A program made the translations under genes and the position numbers. A stretch of 42,946 nucleotides of DNA from an uncultured Chloroflexus sp. (lineage in GTDB: Bacteria > Chloroflexota > Chloroflexia > Chloroflexales > Chloroflexaceae). Positions 8,835 through 17,951 of this stretch are shown here, piece after piece. Positions within the stretch are counted from its first letter, which is position 1. Each line of letters opens with the position of its first letter. The stretch is taken from assembly GCF_937951745.1 (NCBI RefSeq), contig NZ_CALFBQ010000051.1:1-42946 (forward strand), read 5' to 3'. The notes under the pieces are model-generated. The model had not been told where the DNA came from, ran no database searches, and worked only from the letters and a program-made list of their open reading frames with translations.

Positions 8835-9134
8835 TCACCGATCACGTCGTTGCCGGCGACCATGCTGCCAGCCGAAGAAGTAGCCGATCATTCCCGCCCC
8901 TAACCCGGCTTGCACGGCAAACAACAGACTCTCGGTCTCGCTACCCGGTGGCTCAAATAACGGCGCAAACCACGGCTCGTAGTCAGGCGCAATCTCGCCA
9001 ATGGCAACTTCAGCGGCGGCATCAGCCCCGCCAAACTCGCTGTCCCGGATGAGCAAGATGGGTGCAATCGCCAGCCCGATCACCACCAGCCACAACGCTA
9101 CTACCACTGGCCAACGTAACGGTTTGGTTGTCAT
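8835..9134 (-). CDS. cbiN: Cobalt transport protein CbiN
   Basis: This is a 99-residue protein with two membrane segments (about residues 9-29 and 67-87). Between them lies an acidic periplasmic loop including [11 protein letters not shown] and [21 protein letters not shown]. That is the usual layout of CbiN, which assists CbiM in cobalt uptake. It overlaps cbiM by four bases and precedes cbiQ by three, which fixes the call more than sequence alone does. Confidence 0.92.
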   Translation of the reverse strand: MTTKPLRWPVVVALWLVVIGLAIAPILLIRDSEFGGADAAAEVAIGEIAPDYEPWFAPLFEPPGSETESLLFAVQAGLGAGMIGYFFGWQHGRRQRRDR

Positions 9135-9871
9135 GATCGCACCCCCTTGATTGCAAGCGCCTGCAACTCGGCGGCAGCGTTGGTTTGCAACGCATGCATG
9201 ATCAACACGGTCAGAATCCCTTCACTGATGGCGAGTGGAATCTGAGTCACGGCAAAGATCGCGCCAAACTTGGCGAAGGCAGCGAGGATGCCACCCGCCG
9301 GATCGGGAAAGGCCAGCGCCAGTTGCAACGAAGTGACGACGTAGGTTGAGAGATCGGCCAGCGCCGCCGCCAAAAAGACCACCAACCAGAACGGCGCCCG
9401 CCCAACCAACCCGCGCCAAATCAGCCACGCTACCCATGGCCCGACCACCGCCATACTAAACGCATTCGCGCCAAGCGTAGTCAAGCCGCCGTGGGCAATC
9501 AGCAGGGCTTGAAAGAGCAAGACTATCGAACCGAGCACACTCATCACCCACGGCCCAAACAGGATTGCACCCAGACCGGTGCCGGTCGGGTGGCTACTCG
9601 AACCGGTAACGCTCGGAAGTTTCAACGCGCTCAGCACAAAGGTAAAGGCGGCGGCGAAACCGAGCAGCAACCGTACCTCGGGTTTTTCGCGCACCATGCG
9701 CTGAAGCTGGCGAAACCCGATCACCCAAAACGGGATGGTGACCGCAAACCAAATTAATGCCCACAGCGGCGGCAAGAAGCCTTCCATAATATGCATCGCA
9801 TACGCTGGCCGCGCTTCACCTACGATGAGCAGCGCTGCTCCAATGACGATCATGACCCAACGGTGCTTCAT
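9131..9871 (-). CDS. cbiM: Cobalt ECF transporter substrate-binding membrane protein CbiM
   Basis: From the ATG at 9871 the protein is 246 residues. It has a cleavable signal ending ...RPAYA followed by [10 protein letters not shown]. In CbiM the Met-His after cleavage forms the cobalt site (H27 here). [19 protein letters not shown] is a second family motif. A good ribosome binding site (GGGGAGAA) precedes 9871, so the longer reading frame back to 9931 is rejected. It is the first gene of the cbiMNQO block and lies about 70 bases after cobT. The cobalamin riboswitch upstream would tie cobalt import to B12 level. Confidence 0.96.
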   Translation of the reverse strand: MKHRWVMIVIGAALLIVGEARPAYAMHIMEGFLPPLWALIWFAVTIPFWVIGFRQLQRMVREKPEVRLLLGFAAAFTFVLSALKLPSVTGSSSHPTGTGLGAILFGPWVMSVLGSIVLLFQALLIAHGGLTTLGANAFSMAVVGPWVAWLIWRGLVGRAPFWLVVFLAAALADLSTYVVTSLQLALAFPDPAGGILAAFAKFGAIFAVTQIPLAISEGILTVLIMHALQTNAAAELQALAIKGVRS

Positions 9872-9943
9872 GCGTGGTTTCTCCCCATCATAGCAGTAGA
9901 ATGACCATGCGCCGGTTGCCACGGGGCGCACCGCCCTGCGCCG

Positions 9944-10999
9944 CTACTGTTTTTCTGACACACCTGCCTCGGCAAATGTCGCCATCTCGTCGAGCACCTT
10001 GCACGCCGCCTGACAGATCGACATGGCTAACACTGCACCGGTGCCTTCACCGAGGCGCATATTGAGATCAAGTAACGGTTGTAAATCAAGATGCGAAAAG
10101 ACAGCCGCGTGGCCTCGCTCCACCGAGCGGTGACCGGCGATCATATACGACGTAGCCGCGGGAGCTATCGTCGCCGCGATGAGTGCTGCCGAGCCGGCAA
10201 TGAACCCATCGATCACCACCGGCACCCGCCGTGCCGCTGCGCCGAGGATCACACCCGCCAAGCCGCCGATCTCCAACCCGCCTACTTTTGCTAGCACGTC
10301 AAGTCCGTCGCGTGGATTGGGCCGGTGCAACGCCAGCGCCTGCTCGATCACGGCAATCTTGCGCGCCAAAGCAGTATCATCAATGCCGGTGCCGCGGCCA
10401 GTCACTTCTGCGGCGGGCCGCTCGGTGATCGCCGCTACTACCGCACTTGCCGCCGTTGTGTTGGCAATACCCATCTCACCGGTTGCAAGCAGGTCAACTC
10501 CATTGTCAATCGCCTCGTTGGCGCAGGTAATCCCGACTTCAATCGCTTGCCGGGCTAGCTCAAGACTCATTGCCGGCTCTTGACTGAAGTCGGCAGTGCC
10601 ATAGGCCAGCTTGCGACTGACGAGTTCAGGATGCGACGGCAGATCGGCGGCAACGCCAATATCGACGACGATCACCTGCGCCCCTACGTGACGGGCAAGC
10701 ACGTTAATCGCCGCACCACCCCGCAAAAAGTTAAGCACCATCTGCGGTGTCACTTCAGTAGGGAAGGCGCTGACCCCTTGACGGGCCACGCCATGATCGG
10801 CGGCCATGACGATAACCGCCGGCTTGGTGAGCCGTGGTCGCTCGCGCCCGGTTATGCCGGCAATCCGGATCGAGAGTTCTTCTAGCCGCCCCAATGAACC
10901 AGCCGGTTTGGTGAGGGTGTCTTGCCGACGACGTGCTGCCGCTGCTGCTTGATCATCGAGCGGGCCGATGTGGTTGATGGTGTCGGTCAAAAGGGTCAT
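9944..10999 (-). CDS. cobT: Nicotinate-nucleotide:dimethylbenzimidazole phosphoribosyltransferase
   Basis: The 351-residue protein has the CobT motifs TKPAGSLGRLEELSIRIAGI, VMAADHGVARQGVSAFP, GEMGIANTTAASA, and RLGEGTGAVLA with the probable catalytic glutamate near residue 318. The enzyme makes alpha-ribazole phosphate, the lower-ligand precursor of B12. A clear ribosome binding site (AGGAGA) lies 6 bases before the ATG. The gene sits between cobN and cbiM in the operon. This is the bacterial cobT of the nucleotide loop pathway, not the cobaltochelatase CobT subunit. Confidence 0.96.
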   Translation of the reverse strand: MTLLTDTINHIGPLDDQAAAAARRRQDTLTKPAGSLGRLEELSIRIAGITGRERPRLTKPAVIVMAADHGVARQGVSAFPTEVTPQMVLNFLRGGAAINVLARHVGAQVIVVDIGVAADLPSHPELVSRKLAYGTADFSQEPAMSLELARQAIEVGITCANEAIDNGVDLLATGEMGIANTTAASAVVAAITERPAAEVTGRGTGIDDTALARKIAVIEQALALHRPNPRDGLDVLAKVGGLEIGGLAGVILGAAARRVPVVIDGFIAGSAALIAATIAPAATSYMIAGHRSVERGHAAVFSHLDLQPLLDLNMRLGEGTGAVLAMSICQAACKVLDEMATFAEAGVSEKQ

Positions 11000-11083
11000 A
11001 GGTGTCTCCTGATACTATGAAAGTCGGATGCCCGATAGCTTTACGGATTGTTCGCCGAATACCTCATCAATAAGAGCTATCCA

Positions 11084-14000
11084 CTAAAGGGAACGTAATC
11101 CTTCGCGCTGTTCTTCACCGTAAACCAACACTGCTGCGATAGCGGCTTGCGCCTCGGCGGATGGTTCACGCCACATACCGCGTCCGATTGCTTCGTTCAA
11201 CCGTTCGGCAATTGCTTGCAACGCCCACGGATTAACCGCTTGCAGCCATTGTTGCACCTCAGGATCACGCACGTAATGTTCGGTTACTTGTTCGTACATC
11301 CAATCGGCCAACACCTGCGCGGTCGCATCGTAGCCGAAGAGATAATCAACAGTTGCGGCCAGTTCAAGGCCGCCTTTATAGCCGTGCCGGCGCATACTGG
11401 CAATCCATTTCGGATTAATTACTCGCGCTCGAAAAACGCGCCGCGCCTCTTCGCGCAGATCGCGAGTGCGGGGCCGCGCCGGATCGCTGCTGTCGCCGAA
11501 GTAACGAGCCGGGTTACGGCCGCTCAGTGCGCGAATGGCTGCGATCATGCCGCCGTGGAATTGGAAATAGTCGTCGCTGTCGAAGATGTCGTGTTCACGG
11601 GTGTCTTGATTTTTGGTGGCGACCTGCACCGTACTGAGCGCAGCGGCAAAGGCGGTCTCTGCCGGTACGCCTTGCTCGGTTGCGGTGTAGGCATACCCGC
11701 CCCACTTCAAGTACACCCGCGCCAGATCGGTTTCATCGCTCCAGTTTTGGCCGTCAATCAACTGGAGCATACCGGCGCCGTAGCTTCCCGGCGGACTGCC
11801 GAAGATGCGGTAGCGCGCCTCTCGCTGGGCAGACTCAGCATCTGTGCCGCTCTCGACCAACGCCTGTTCGGTCATCAAGACGTGTTTGCGCGGGAAGTTC
11901 ATCGTCAGCGGTTCGTCAAGCGCAATCACTGCCTGTACCGCTTGATCGATCAACTCGATAAGATGGGGAAAGGCGTCGCGGAAGAAACCGCTAATCCGGC
12001 AGACGACATCGATCCGCGGGCGACCAAGTTCAGCGAGCGGGATAATATCGAAGCCGATCACGCGCCGATTCTCACGTTGCCAGCGCGGGCGCACGCCAAG
12101 CAGGGCTAATACCTGCGCCACGTCGTCACCGGCAGTGCGGATGAGGCTGGTGCCCCAGATGCTGATGCCGACACTTTCAGGGATGGCGCCGTATTCGCGC
12201 TGGTAGCGCTGGATCAGGTCGCGCGCCAGCCCTTGGCCGGTCTCCCACGCGGCGAGGCTTGGCACGCTGCGCGGATCAAGGCTGTAGAAGTTGCGTCCGG
12301 TCGGCAGAACGTGGGCCATGCCCCGCGTCGGCGCGCCGCTCGGCCCCGGCGGTACGAACCGACCACCAAGCGCGGCCAGCAGATGTACGATTTCGTCAGT
12401 TGCGCTCTGGCGTAAGCGCGGTACGATCCATTCGCAGGCGTAGCGCAGCGCCGCAGCAACCGGCTCGTGATCTCTATGTGCCGGCAAAGCATCTGTCAGC
12501 ACACCAGCAACTGCCGCTGTCTCCCAACCAGCATCATTGAGCCGGCTCAATATTTGCCGGCAAAGATTCTCAAGAGCCGCGATGCAATCGGCATTGGTTG
12601 CCCACTGCTCGTCACCGAACCGCCGTCGGCCCGGCTGTTCCTGCAAGGTGCGCCAGTCTTCTCCCAACGCCGCCGCGACCGTTGCCGGCAAGCTCGGCGC
12701 GTGCAGGTTGGGCAAACGCAGCAGGTGGTACACCAGATCGACCAACTGCGCGCCAACGGGTACCGTGCCGAGAATGTGCAGACCATCGCGGATCTGCGCG
12801 CCGGTCAGTTCGCACAAATAGCCTTCGATGTCTTCGAGTAGGTGAGCAACCTCACGCCCTTCTAACTCGGCCAACACGGTGGGCGTACCGTCTTCAAGCA
12901 CACTCCCATCCCACTCGTGCTTGTGATCGCCGTGATCGGCCTGTAACACATAGCGCAGATCGTCAGCCAACTGGCTGCGTTGCAGCACCTCCCAAATCTG
13001 GCGCTGCAAGAGCGGCAGCTTGCTCGGATCGAGCCGTTCCATACGGTAGTATTCATCGACCAATTGGGCCAATTCGGCCAAATCGCCATATGCGCCTGCG
13101 TTGGTCATCGGCGGAGTGAGGTGATCGATGATTACCGCATGGGCGCGCCGCTTGGCTTGGGTACCTTCACCGGGATCGTTGATGATGAAGGGGTAGATCA
13201 AGGGCAGATCGGCAAGAAATGGATCGGGAAAGCAGGTAGCGCTCAACCCAACCCCTTTGCCGGGCAGCCATTCGAGCGTGCCGTGCTTACCGAGATGGAT
13301 GATCGCATCGGCGCGCCATTCGTCGCGTAGCCAGCGATAGAGCGCGTAGTAGTTGTGCGGCGGCGGCAGGTCGGGCCGGTGGTAGATGGCATCGGGATCC
13401 ATATCGTAACCGCGCGGCGGTTGCAGCGCTACAAACACGTTGCCGAATTCTAACCCGGCCAGCGCCAGCGCGCCGTTATGCACATACGCGCTTCCCGGCG
13501 GCGGCCCCCATTGGCGGGTCATAGCCGCTTGCACCTCCGCCGGCAGCTCGGCAAACCAGCGTTGGTAGGTAGCCACCGGAATCCGGTACGATTGGGCCAA
13601 CTGCTCGGTAGTCAACCACGTCTCGTCATACGAGCAGCGTGCAATCAGATCGGCGATCAGCCGGTCGCCGTTTTCCGGCAAATCGCCGACCATATAGCCA
13701 GACTCGCGCAAGGCGGCAAACAGGCGCATCAGCGAGGCCGGTGCATCAAGGCCGACCGCATTGCCGATCCGCTGCGCTTTGGCGTTACTGTTAGTCAAGA
13801 TGACCGCGATCCGCTTCTGCGCATTCGGGATGCACCGCAATTGCGTCAACCGCCAGACCATGCCGGCCAGCCGTTCGATCCGCTCTTGATCGGGCAATGA
13901 GCGCGCCGCCGACTCGCCCGCTTGGGCTTTAAACGCCACCGGTATGCCAATGATTCGGCCATCAAGTTCAGGCAAGGCCACATTCATCGCCGTATCGAGC

Positions 14001-15316
14001 GGCCCCAACCCGCGCCCGTCGCGCTGCCATACCTCGCGACTGGTACTGCTGATCAACGCCTGCACGACCGGCACATCGAGTTGCGCAAATGGATGCGGAT
14101 CACTATCGCCAAGCGCAAAGCTGAGCGTCGAGACGATCACATCAACCGGCCCGGCTTGGCGCAACAGATCGAGCGCCACCGGCAGGCCCGCCGTATTCAC
14201 CTCTTTGAGCGAATGGGTGTAGACTGCGCGCACGCGCAAGCCGTGCGCTTGCAAGCCAGCGATCAGCGCATCGACAAAGGCGGTATTGCCGCTGAGCAAA
14301 TGGGCGCGGTAGAAGAGTAGGCCGGCTACCGGCGCGTCATCAGCCGCCAGCGCCGGTTGGGCCACCTTGCCGCGCCGACGTAGTTTGGGTGGGGTGTAGA
14401 TACCGTGGAGCGGCAATTCGACCGGCGGATCGTAGCCCCACCCGCTCGCCAACAGGTAATCGCTCAGACACTGCAAGCCGTTGGCAAGATTGGCCGCGCC
14501 GCCAGCCTGAAAATAGGCGCTCGCCAGCATCGCCAACGGCACGCCAACTGTCGAACGTGCCATCAGATCAGGGTCAACCTGCTCGACTGCCGGCACACAG
14601 AGTAGGAAGCCGCCCGTCGCCGCCGCCCATTGTTGCAGCCGTTCGAGACCATAGGCGAATGCTGCCGGACTGTGCAGGCGCGCTACCACGATCGCAGCCG
14701 CAGGCAGATACTGTTCGAGCAAGCGGTCAATCGCCGCCGGTTCGGCCAACCGGCCCACGTGCGCCATCCGCACCGGCGCAAAGCCGTCGGGCAACAGGTC
14801 GAGCGCCTGCTCGAGCGCGAGCAAGTCAGTATCGGCTTGGCTCAGCACGAGAATGCCATCACCAACCACTGCCGGTAGTCGTTCGGCGATCGTGGTCGGC
14901 GCACTCACGCCATCCCAGCTAAAGCCGTTGAACAGGTGCGGCGCCAATGCCGACGGTGGCGGCAGCGGATGATCGGCTGCCAGTAGCTCCTCAATAAAAT
15001 CGTACAGAATCGGGATAAGCGCCGGATCGTTCAGCGAATGAAACCAGTAGGGCCGCCCATCCATCAGCAAAAGGGCCACATTCGCCAGTGGGCATGGCCC
15101 AAGACAACCGCCTTGGCTCAGATGCACCCGATTGCGCAGCCGCCGCCGCTCCCATTCGCGATGGTACAGATCAGTAGGTACCGGCGCAAAGCCGCGCTCG
15201 GTGTGGCCACAGCAGCAGCCGGTCGCACAGATGATCAGCATCCCGCGCCGGGCACCGGCATTGACCATCCGCCCATCGAGGCGCTGCACCATATTGCGTT
15301 TGAGCGATTCGACCAT
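11084..15316 (-). CDS. cobN: CobN-type cobaltochelatase large subunit with N-terminal CbiW-like [2Fe-2S] domain
   Basis: The 1410-residue protein has two parts. Residues about 26-115 resemble thioredoxin-like ferredoxins of the CbiW type. They carry CATGCCCGHTERG (C30, C34-C36) and GGCLGPCPLAN (C71, C75). The rest is a CobN/BchH large chelatase subunit with the signature HLGKHGTLEWLPGKGVGLSA near residue 672 and a C-terminal WMYEQVTEHYV segment. CobN inserts cobalt into hydrogenobyrinic acid a,c-diamide with an AAA+ partner pair. No CobS/CobT or BchI/BchD partner lies in the window, so it may borrow Mg-chelatase I/D subunits (inference). It is a paralogue of bchH at 23,671. The start has a nearby GAGGA; a later start at residue 26 is possible. 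Confidence 0.92.
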   Translation of the reverse strand: MVESLKRNMVQRLDGRMVNAGARRGMLIICATGCCCGHTERGFAPVPTDLYHREWERRRLRNRVHLSQGGCLGPCPLANVALLLMDGRPYWFHSLNDPALIPILYDFIEELLAADHPLPPPSALAPHLFNGFSWDGVSAPTTIAERLPAVVGDGILVLSQADTDLLALEQALDLLPDGFAPVRMAHVGRLAEPAAIDRLLEQYLPAAAIVVARLHSPAAFAYGLERLQQWAAATGGFLLCVPAVEQVDPDLMARSTVGVPLAMLASAYFQAGGAANLANGLQCLSDYLLASGWGYDPPVELPLHGIYTPPKLRRRGKVAQPALAADDAPVAGLLFYRAHLLSGNTAFVDALIAGLQAHGLRVRAVYTHSLKEVNTAGLPVALDLLRQAGPVDVIVSTLSFALGDSDPHPFAQLDVPVVQALISSTSREVWQRDGRGLGPLDTAMNVALPELDGRIIGIPVAFKAQAGESAARSLPDQERIERLAGMVWRLTQLRCIPNAQKRIAVILTNSNAKAQRIGNAVGLDAPASLMRLFAALRESGYMVGDLPENGDRLIADLIARCSYDETWLTTEQLAQSYRIPVATYQRWFAELPAEVQAAMTRQWGPPPGSAYVHNGALALAGLEFGNVFVALQPPRGYDMDPDAIYHRPDLPPPHNYYALYRWLRDEWRADAIIHLGKHGTLEWLPGKGVGLSATCFPDPFLADLPLIYPFIINDPGEGTQAKRRAHAVIIDHLTPPMTNAGAYGDLAELAQLVDEYYRMERLDPSKLPLLQRQIWEVLQRSQLADDLRYVLQADHGDHKHEWDGSVLEDGTPTVLAELEGREVAHLLEDIEGYLCELTGAQIRDGLHILGTVPVGAQLVDLVYHLLRLPNLHAPSLPATVAAALGEDWRTLQEQPGRRRFGDEQWATNADCIAALENLCRQILSRLNDAGWETAAVAGVLTDALPAHRDHEPVAAALRYACEWIVPRLRQSATDEIVHLLAALGGRFVPPGPSGAPTRGMAHVLPTGRNFYSLDPRSVPSLAAWETGQGLARDLIQRYQREYGAIPESVGISIWGTSLIRTAGDDVAQVLALLGVRPRWQRENRRVIGFDIIPLAELGRPRIDVVCRISGFFRDAFPHLIELIDQAVQAVIALDEPLTMNFPRKHVLMTEQALVESGTDAESAQREARYRIFGSPPGSYGAGMLQLIDGQNWSDETDLARVYLKWGGYAYTATEQGVPAETAFAAALSTVQVATKNQDTREHDIFDSDDYFQFHGGMIAAIRALSGRNPARYFGDSSDPARPRTRDLREEARRVFRARVINPKWIASMRRHGYKGGLELAATVDYLFGYDATAQVLADWMYEQVTEHYVRDPEVQQWLQAVNPWALQAIAERLNEAIGRGMWREPSAEAQAAIAAVLVYGEEQREGLRSL

Positions 15317-15485
15317 GGTTCCTCGCTGCTAGTGCCAAATTTACCGCCAAGAACGCAAAGGACGCGGAGGGGCGCTTCATTGGTCACACGCACAACCGAA
15401 CTTGCTATTCAACTTCATCAACCTCTGCGCTCTCCGCTTCCCCCTGCGGTAAAAAACTACCTCAGCAGTCAATGCTCGCAAACCC
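15317..15485. repeat. Intergenic inverted repeat between cobO and cobN
   Basis: The gap contains a direct arm (CCGCCAAGAACGCAAAGGAC, from about 15342) and a reverse arm (CCTCTGCGCTCTCCGCTTCC, from about 15421, ending CTGCGGTAAA). The arms are inverted relative to each other across about 50 bases. It belongs to the CGCAAAG intergenic family seen elsewhere in the window. No gene or terminator is evident. Confidence 0.55.
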
Positions 15486-16094
15486 TCAATACTCAATCCC
15501 CGGCTGAGCGCGAATACCCTGATCACGGAACGGATGCTTTATTTCCTGCATTTCGGTGACCAGATCGGCATACTCAATCAACTCCGGCGGCGCATAGCGG
15601 CCAGTAATGATCAGATGAAGCATCGGCGGCTTATGCACCTTCAGCCACTCCACCACCTCAGTGGCCGGCACCCAGCCGTAGTGCATCACATAGGTAAACT
15701 CATCGAGCAAAAAGACATCGAAGTCGCCGCTGGCAATCTGCTGCTTGGCCAACTCCCAACCGTGCAACGCCCGCGCCTGCGTCTCATCGAGATTGCGGCT
15801 CGTCCACGTAAAGCCATCACCGAGCGGCGTCAGGGTAATCCCCATGCGCTCAAGCGCGCGCAACTCACCAAACTTAGCCTGTTCGTGTTTGATAAACTGC
15901 ACACCACCGACACGCATATTGCGCCCCCACGCACGCAGCAGAATACCGAGGGCAGCAGTAGTTTTGCCTTTTCCATTGCCCGTATTGACGATCACCAACC
16001 CTTTAGGCTGATGACTAGCCCGCACTGCCTTGCGGCGCGCTTCAGCTTCAGGCGATGAACCCGGCTCAGTTGGTGTTGTGGGTGTATCTTCCAT
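15486..16094 (-). CDS. cobO: Cob(I)yrinic acid a,c-diamide adenosyltransferase (CobO/BtuR type)
   Basis: From the ATG at 16094 the protein has 202 residues with the P-loop [12 protein letters not shown] (residues 39-50), an [11 protein letters not shown] segment, and [14 protein letters not shown], the CobA/CobO/BtuR family pattern. The enzyme transfers adenosyl from ATP to Co(I) corrinoids. A TAAAGG ribosome binding site sits 8 bases before 16094. A longer frame reaching 16139 would start inside the terminator hairpin and is rejected. As first gene behind the riboswitch it is directly controlled by cobalamin. The C-terminal [17 protein letters not shown] matches the family end. Confidence 0.95.
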   Translation of the reverse strand: MEDTPTTPTEPGSSPEAEARRKAVRASHQPKGLVIVNTGNGKGKTTAALGILLRAWGRNMRVGGVQFIKHEQAKFGELRALERMGITLTPLGDGFTWTSRNLDETQARALHGWELAKQQIASGDFDVFLLDEFTYVMHYGWVPATEVVEWLKVHKPPMLHLIITGRYAPPELIEYADLVTEMQEIKHPFRDQGIRAQPGIEY

Positions 16095-16121
16095 ACGTTG
16101 CGCCTTTACAACTAAAACAAG

Positions 16122-16150
16122 AACCCCAGCCACTTGCACTGGCCGGGGTT
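16122..16150 (-). terminator. Probable riboswitch-controlled intrinsic terminator
   Basis: On the minus strand AACCCCGGCCA pairs with TGGCTGGGGTT: 11 base pairs including one G-U, with a 7-base loop. It is followed at once by CTTGTTTTAG. The hairpin lies between the B12 box and the cobO ribosome binding site, where an expression platform is expected. The U-run is interrupted, so termination strength is uncertain. Confidence 0.7.
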
Positions 16151-16223
16151 ATGAAACGATGACGCGCAGGTATGCGCCTCCCGTTCATCCTCCTTGGCAC
16201 GAGAAGGGCTGAACGAACCATTA

Positions 16224-16345
16224 CATCGCGGCAGGCGTCCTGGCTTCCGACCGATAACGGCCGGTTACAGTTGCGGCACAGCGCTGGACTTGCACCAGCT
16301 TCCACCTTTACGCCCTAGCATCCGGGCTAGCGGGACACCGCGATG
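16224..16345 (-). promoter_or_regulatory. Cobalamin (AdoCbl) riboswitch aptamer
   Basis: Read on the minus strand, the stretch has the conserved cobalamin-aptamer core: GGTGCAAGTCCAGCGC, then TGCCGCAACTGTAA, then the B12 box GAAGCCAGGACGCCTGCCG. The closing P1 stem is visible as CATCGCGG (plus coordinates 16338-16345) pairing perfectly with CCGCGATG (16224-16231). It precedes cobO and the whole cobalamin and cobalt-uptake operon. High adenosylcobalamin should fold the aptamer and favour the terminator at 16122-16150. Confidence 0.96.
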
Positions 16346-16378
16346 GGTATGGAATTGCGTATGTGCAATAATGCGTCA

Positions 16379-16410
16379 ATTATAACACAGAATCGCTGAT
16401 GCACTATCAA
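16379..16410 (-). promoter_or_regulatory. Likely promoter of the cobalamin operon
   Basis: A perfect minus-strand TATAAT lies at 16379-16384, about 34 bases before the riboswitch P1 stem. A TTGATA at 16405-16410 resembles a -35 box, but the 20-base spacer is longer than the usual 17, so only the -10 element is convincing. The downstream end of ilvA (stop at 16434) is just upstream. Confidence 0.5.
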
Positions 16411-16433
16411 TCGCAATGCTGCGCAAGCTAGTC

Positions 16434-17951
16434 TCACTTCAAAAACAGATGGTACGCCGGATTATCGCTCTGCTCTTGGTACGGATAGCCTAACCGACTC
16501 AGCGAAGCGTAAAACCGGTCGAGGTCAGCATCAGGCACCTGAATCCCCGCCAGCACCCGGCCATGGGCGCTGCCGTGATTGCGGTAGTGGAACAGACTAA
16601 TATTCCACGACGCATCGAGTGACTCGAGAAACTGGAGCAACGCCCCCGGACGTTCAGGAAACTCGAACGAAAAGAGCCGTTCATCGGTCGCTTCTGGCGC
16701 GCGCCCACCAACCATGTGGCGCAGATGAATAATTGCCAGCTCATCATTGGTCAGATCGAGCACTGTGTAGCCGGCATTCCGCAACCGCTCGGCCAACTCG
16801 TGACGCTGACGCGCATCGGTCAGTTGCACACCAACAAACACGTTCGCATCGGGACGAGGTGCATAACGATAGTTGAACTCGGTAATGTTGTGCGGCCCAA
16901 TGGTACGACAAAACTGCTTAAACGAACCGGGGCGTTCGGGGATAGTGACGGCAAAGAGGGCTTCGCGTCGTTCGCCAATCTCGGCCCGCTCAGCGACATG
17001 GCGCAGGCGGTCGAAATTCATATTTGCGCCACAGGTCAACGCCACTGCCGGCAGATCGGTGCCGTACTCGGCAATGTACCGCTTCAGACCGGCGACTGCC
17101 AACGCCCCCGCCGGTTCCATAATCGCGCGCGTATCTTCAAACACATCCTTAATCGCGGCGCAGACCTCATCGGTCGTCACGCGGACAAAATCATCAACGT
17201 AGCGTTGCACAATCGCAAAGGTATGCTCGCCGACGCGCCGCACCGCCACGCCATCGACAAAGATGCCGACCTGATCGAGCGTCACCCGATAGCCAGCCCG
17301 CACGCTCTGATACATCGCATCGGAGTCGTCCGGCTCAACGGCAATAATTTCGATATTGGGGTTAATACTCTTGAGAAAGATCGCAATACCGGCGATCAAG
17401 CCGCCGCCCCCCACCGGCACAAAGACCCGGTAGCGTTCGGACCGCATCTGCTGCGAAATCTCAAGCCCAATCGTTCCCTGCCCGGCGATCACCAGCGGAT
17501 CGTCATAGGGATGGATGAACGTCAGACCTAATTCCTTCTGCAAACGATAGGCATGGGCCTCGGCGTCACTGTAACTATCGCCGTAGAGCACCACCTCGGC
17601 GTTGCGGCGGCGGCACGCCGCAACCTTTATTTCAGGCGTGGTCACTGGCATCACGATGAGGGTGCGAATGCCCAGTTGCTGACCAGAATAGGCCACGCCT
17701 TGGGCATGATTCCCGGCAGAAGCGGTAATCACACCGCGCGCCTTCTCGTCGGGACTCAGATGCGCCATCCGATTATAAGCACCGCGCAGCTTAAACGAAA
17801 AGATTGGCAACAGATCTTCGCGCTTAAAGAAAATCTGCGCCCCCAGCCGCGCGCTGAGCAGCGGCGCCGGTTGCAGAGGCGTTTCTTGCACCACATCGTA
17901 GACCCGGCTGGTCAGAATCCGTTGCACATAGGTAAAATCAGGGTTCGGCAT
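16434..17951 (-). CDS. ilvA: Threonine ammonia-lyase (threonine deaminase), biosynthetic type
   Basis: The 505-residue protein has a PLP-binding catalytic domain (about 1-320) with the lysine K54 in FSFKLRGAYNR and the glycine loop VGGGGLIAGIA. A C-terminal regulatory part follows with two ACT-like repeats (about 330-415 and 425-505; VTIPERPGSFKQFCR and FEFPERPGALLQFLE). It converts threonine to 2-oxobutanoate for isoleucine synthesis, and the double ACT region implies isoleucine/valine control. The start at 17951 (MPNPDF) has an AGGAG 8 bases upstream, within the end of the GGDEF gene, and overlaps that gene by 14 bases. A longer open frame to 18080 is rejected. Confidence 0.95.
   Translation of the reverse strand: MPNPDFTYVQRILTSRVYDVVQETPLQPAPLLSARLGAQIFFKREDLLPIFSFKLRGAYNRMAHLSPDEKARGVITASAGNHAQGVAYSGQQLGIRTLIVMPVTTPEIKVAACRRRNAEVVLYGDSYSDAEAHAYRLQKELGLTFIHPYDDPLVIAGQGTIGLEISQQMRSERYRVFVPVGGGGLIAGIAIFLKSINPNIEIIAVEPDDSDAMYQSVRAGYRVTLDQVGIFVDGVAVRRVGEHTFAIVQRYVDDFVRVTTDEVCAAIKDVFEDTRAIMEPAGALAVAGLKRYIAEYGTDLPAVALTCGANMNFDRLRHVAERAEIGERREALFAVTIPERPGSFKQFCRTIGPHNITEFNYRYAPRPDANVFVGVQLTDARQRHELAERLRNAGYTVLDLTNDELAIIHLRHMVGGRAPEATDERLFSFEFPERPGALLQFLESLDASWNISLFHYRNHGSAHGRVLAGIQVPDADLDRFYASLSRLGYPYQEQSDNPAYHLFLK

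Noticed and set aside
16095-16139. Upstream start for cobO
   Set aside because: It would begin within the terminator hairpin; the ATG at 16094 has a proper ribosome binding site.
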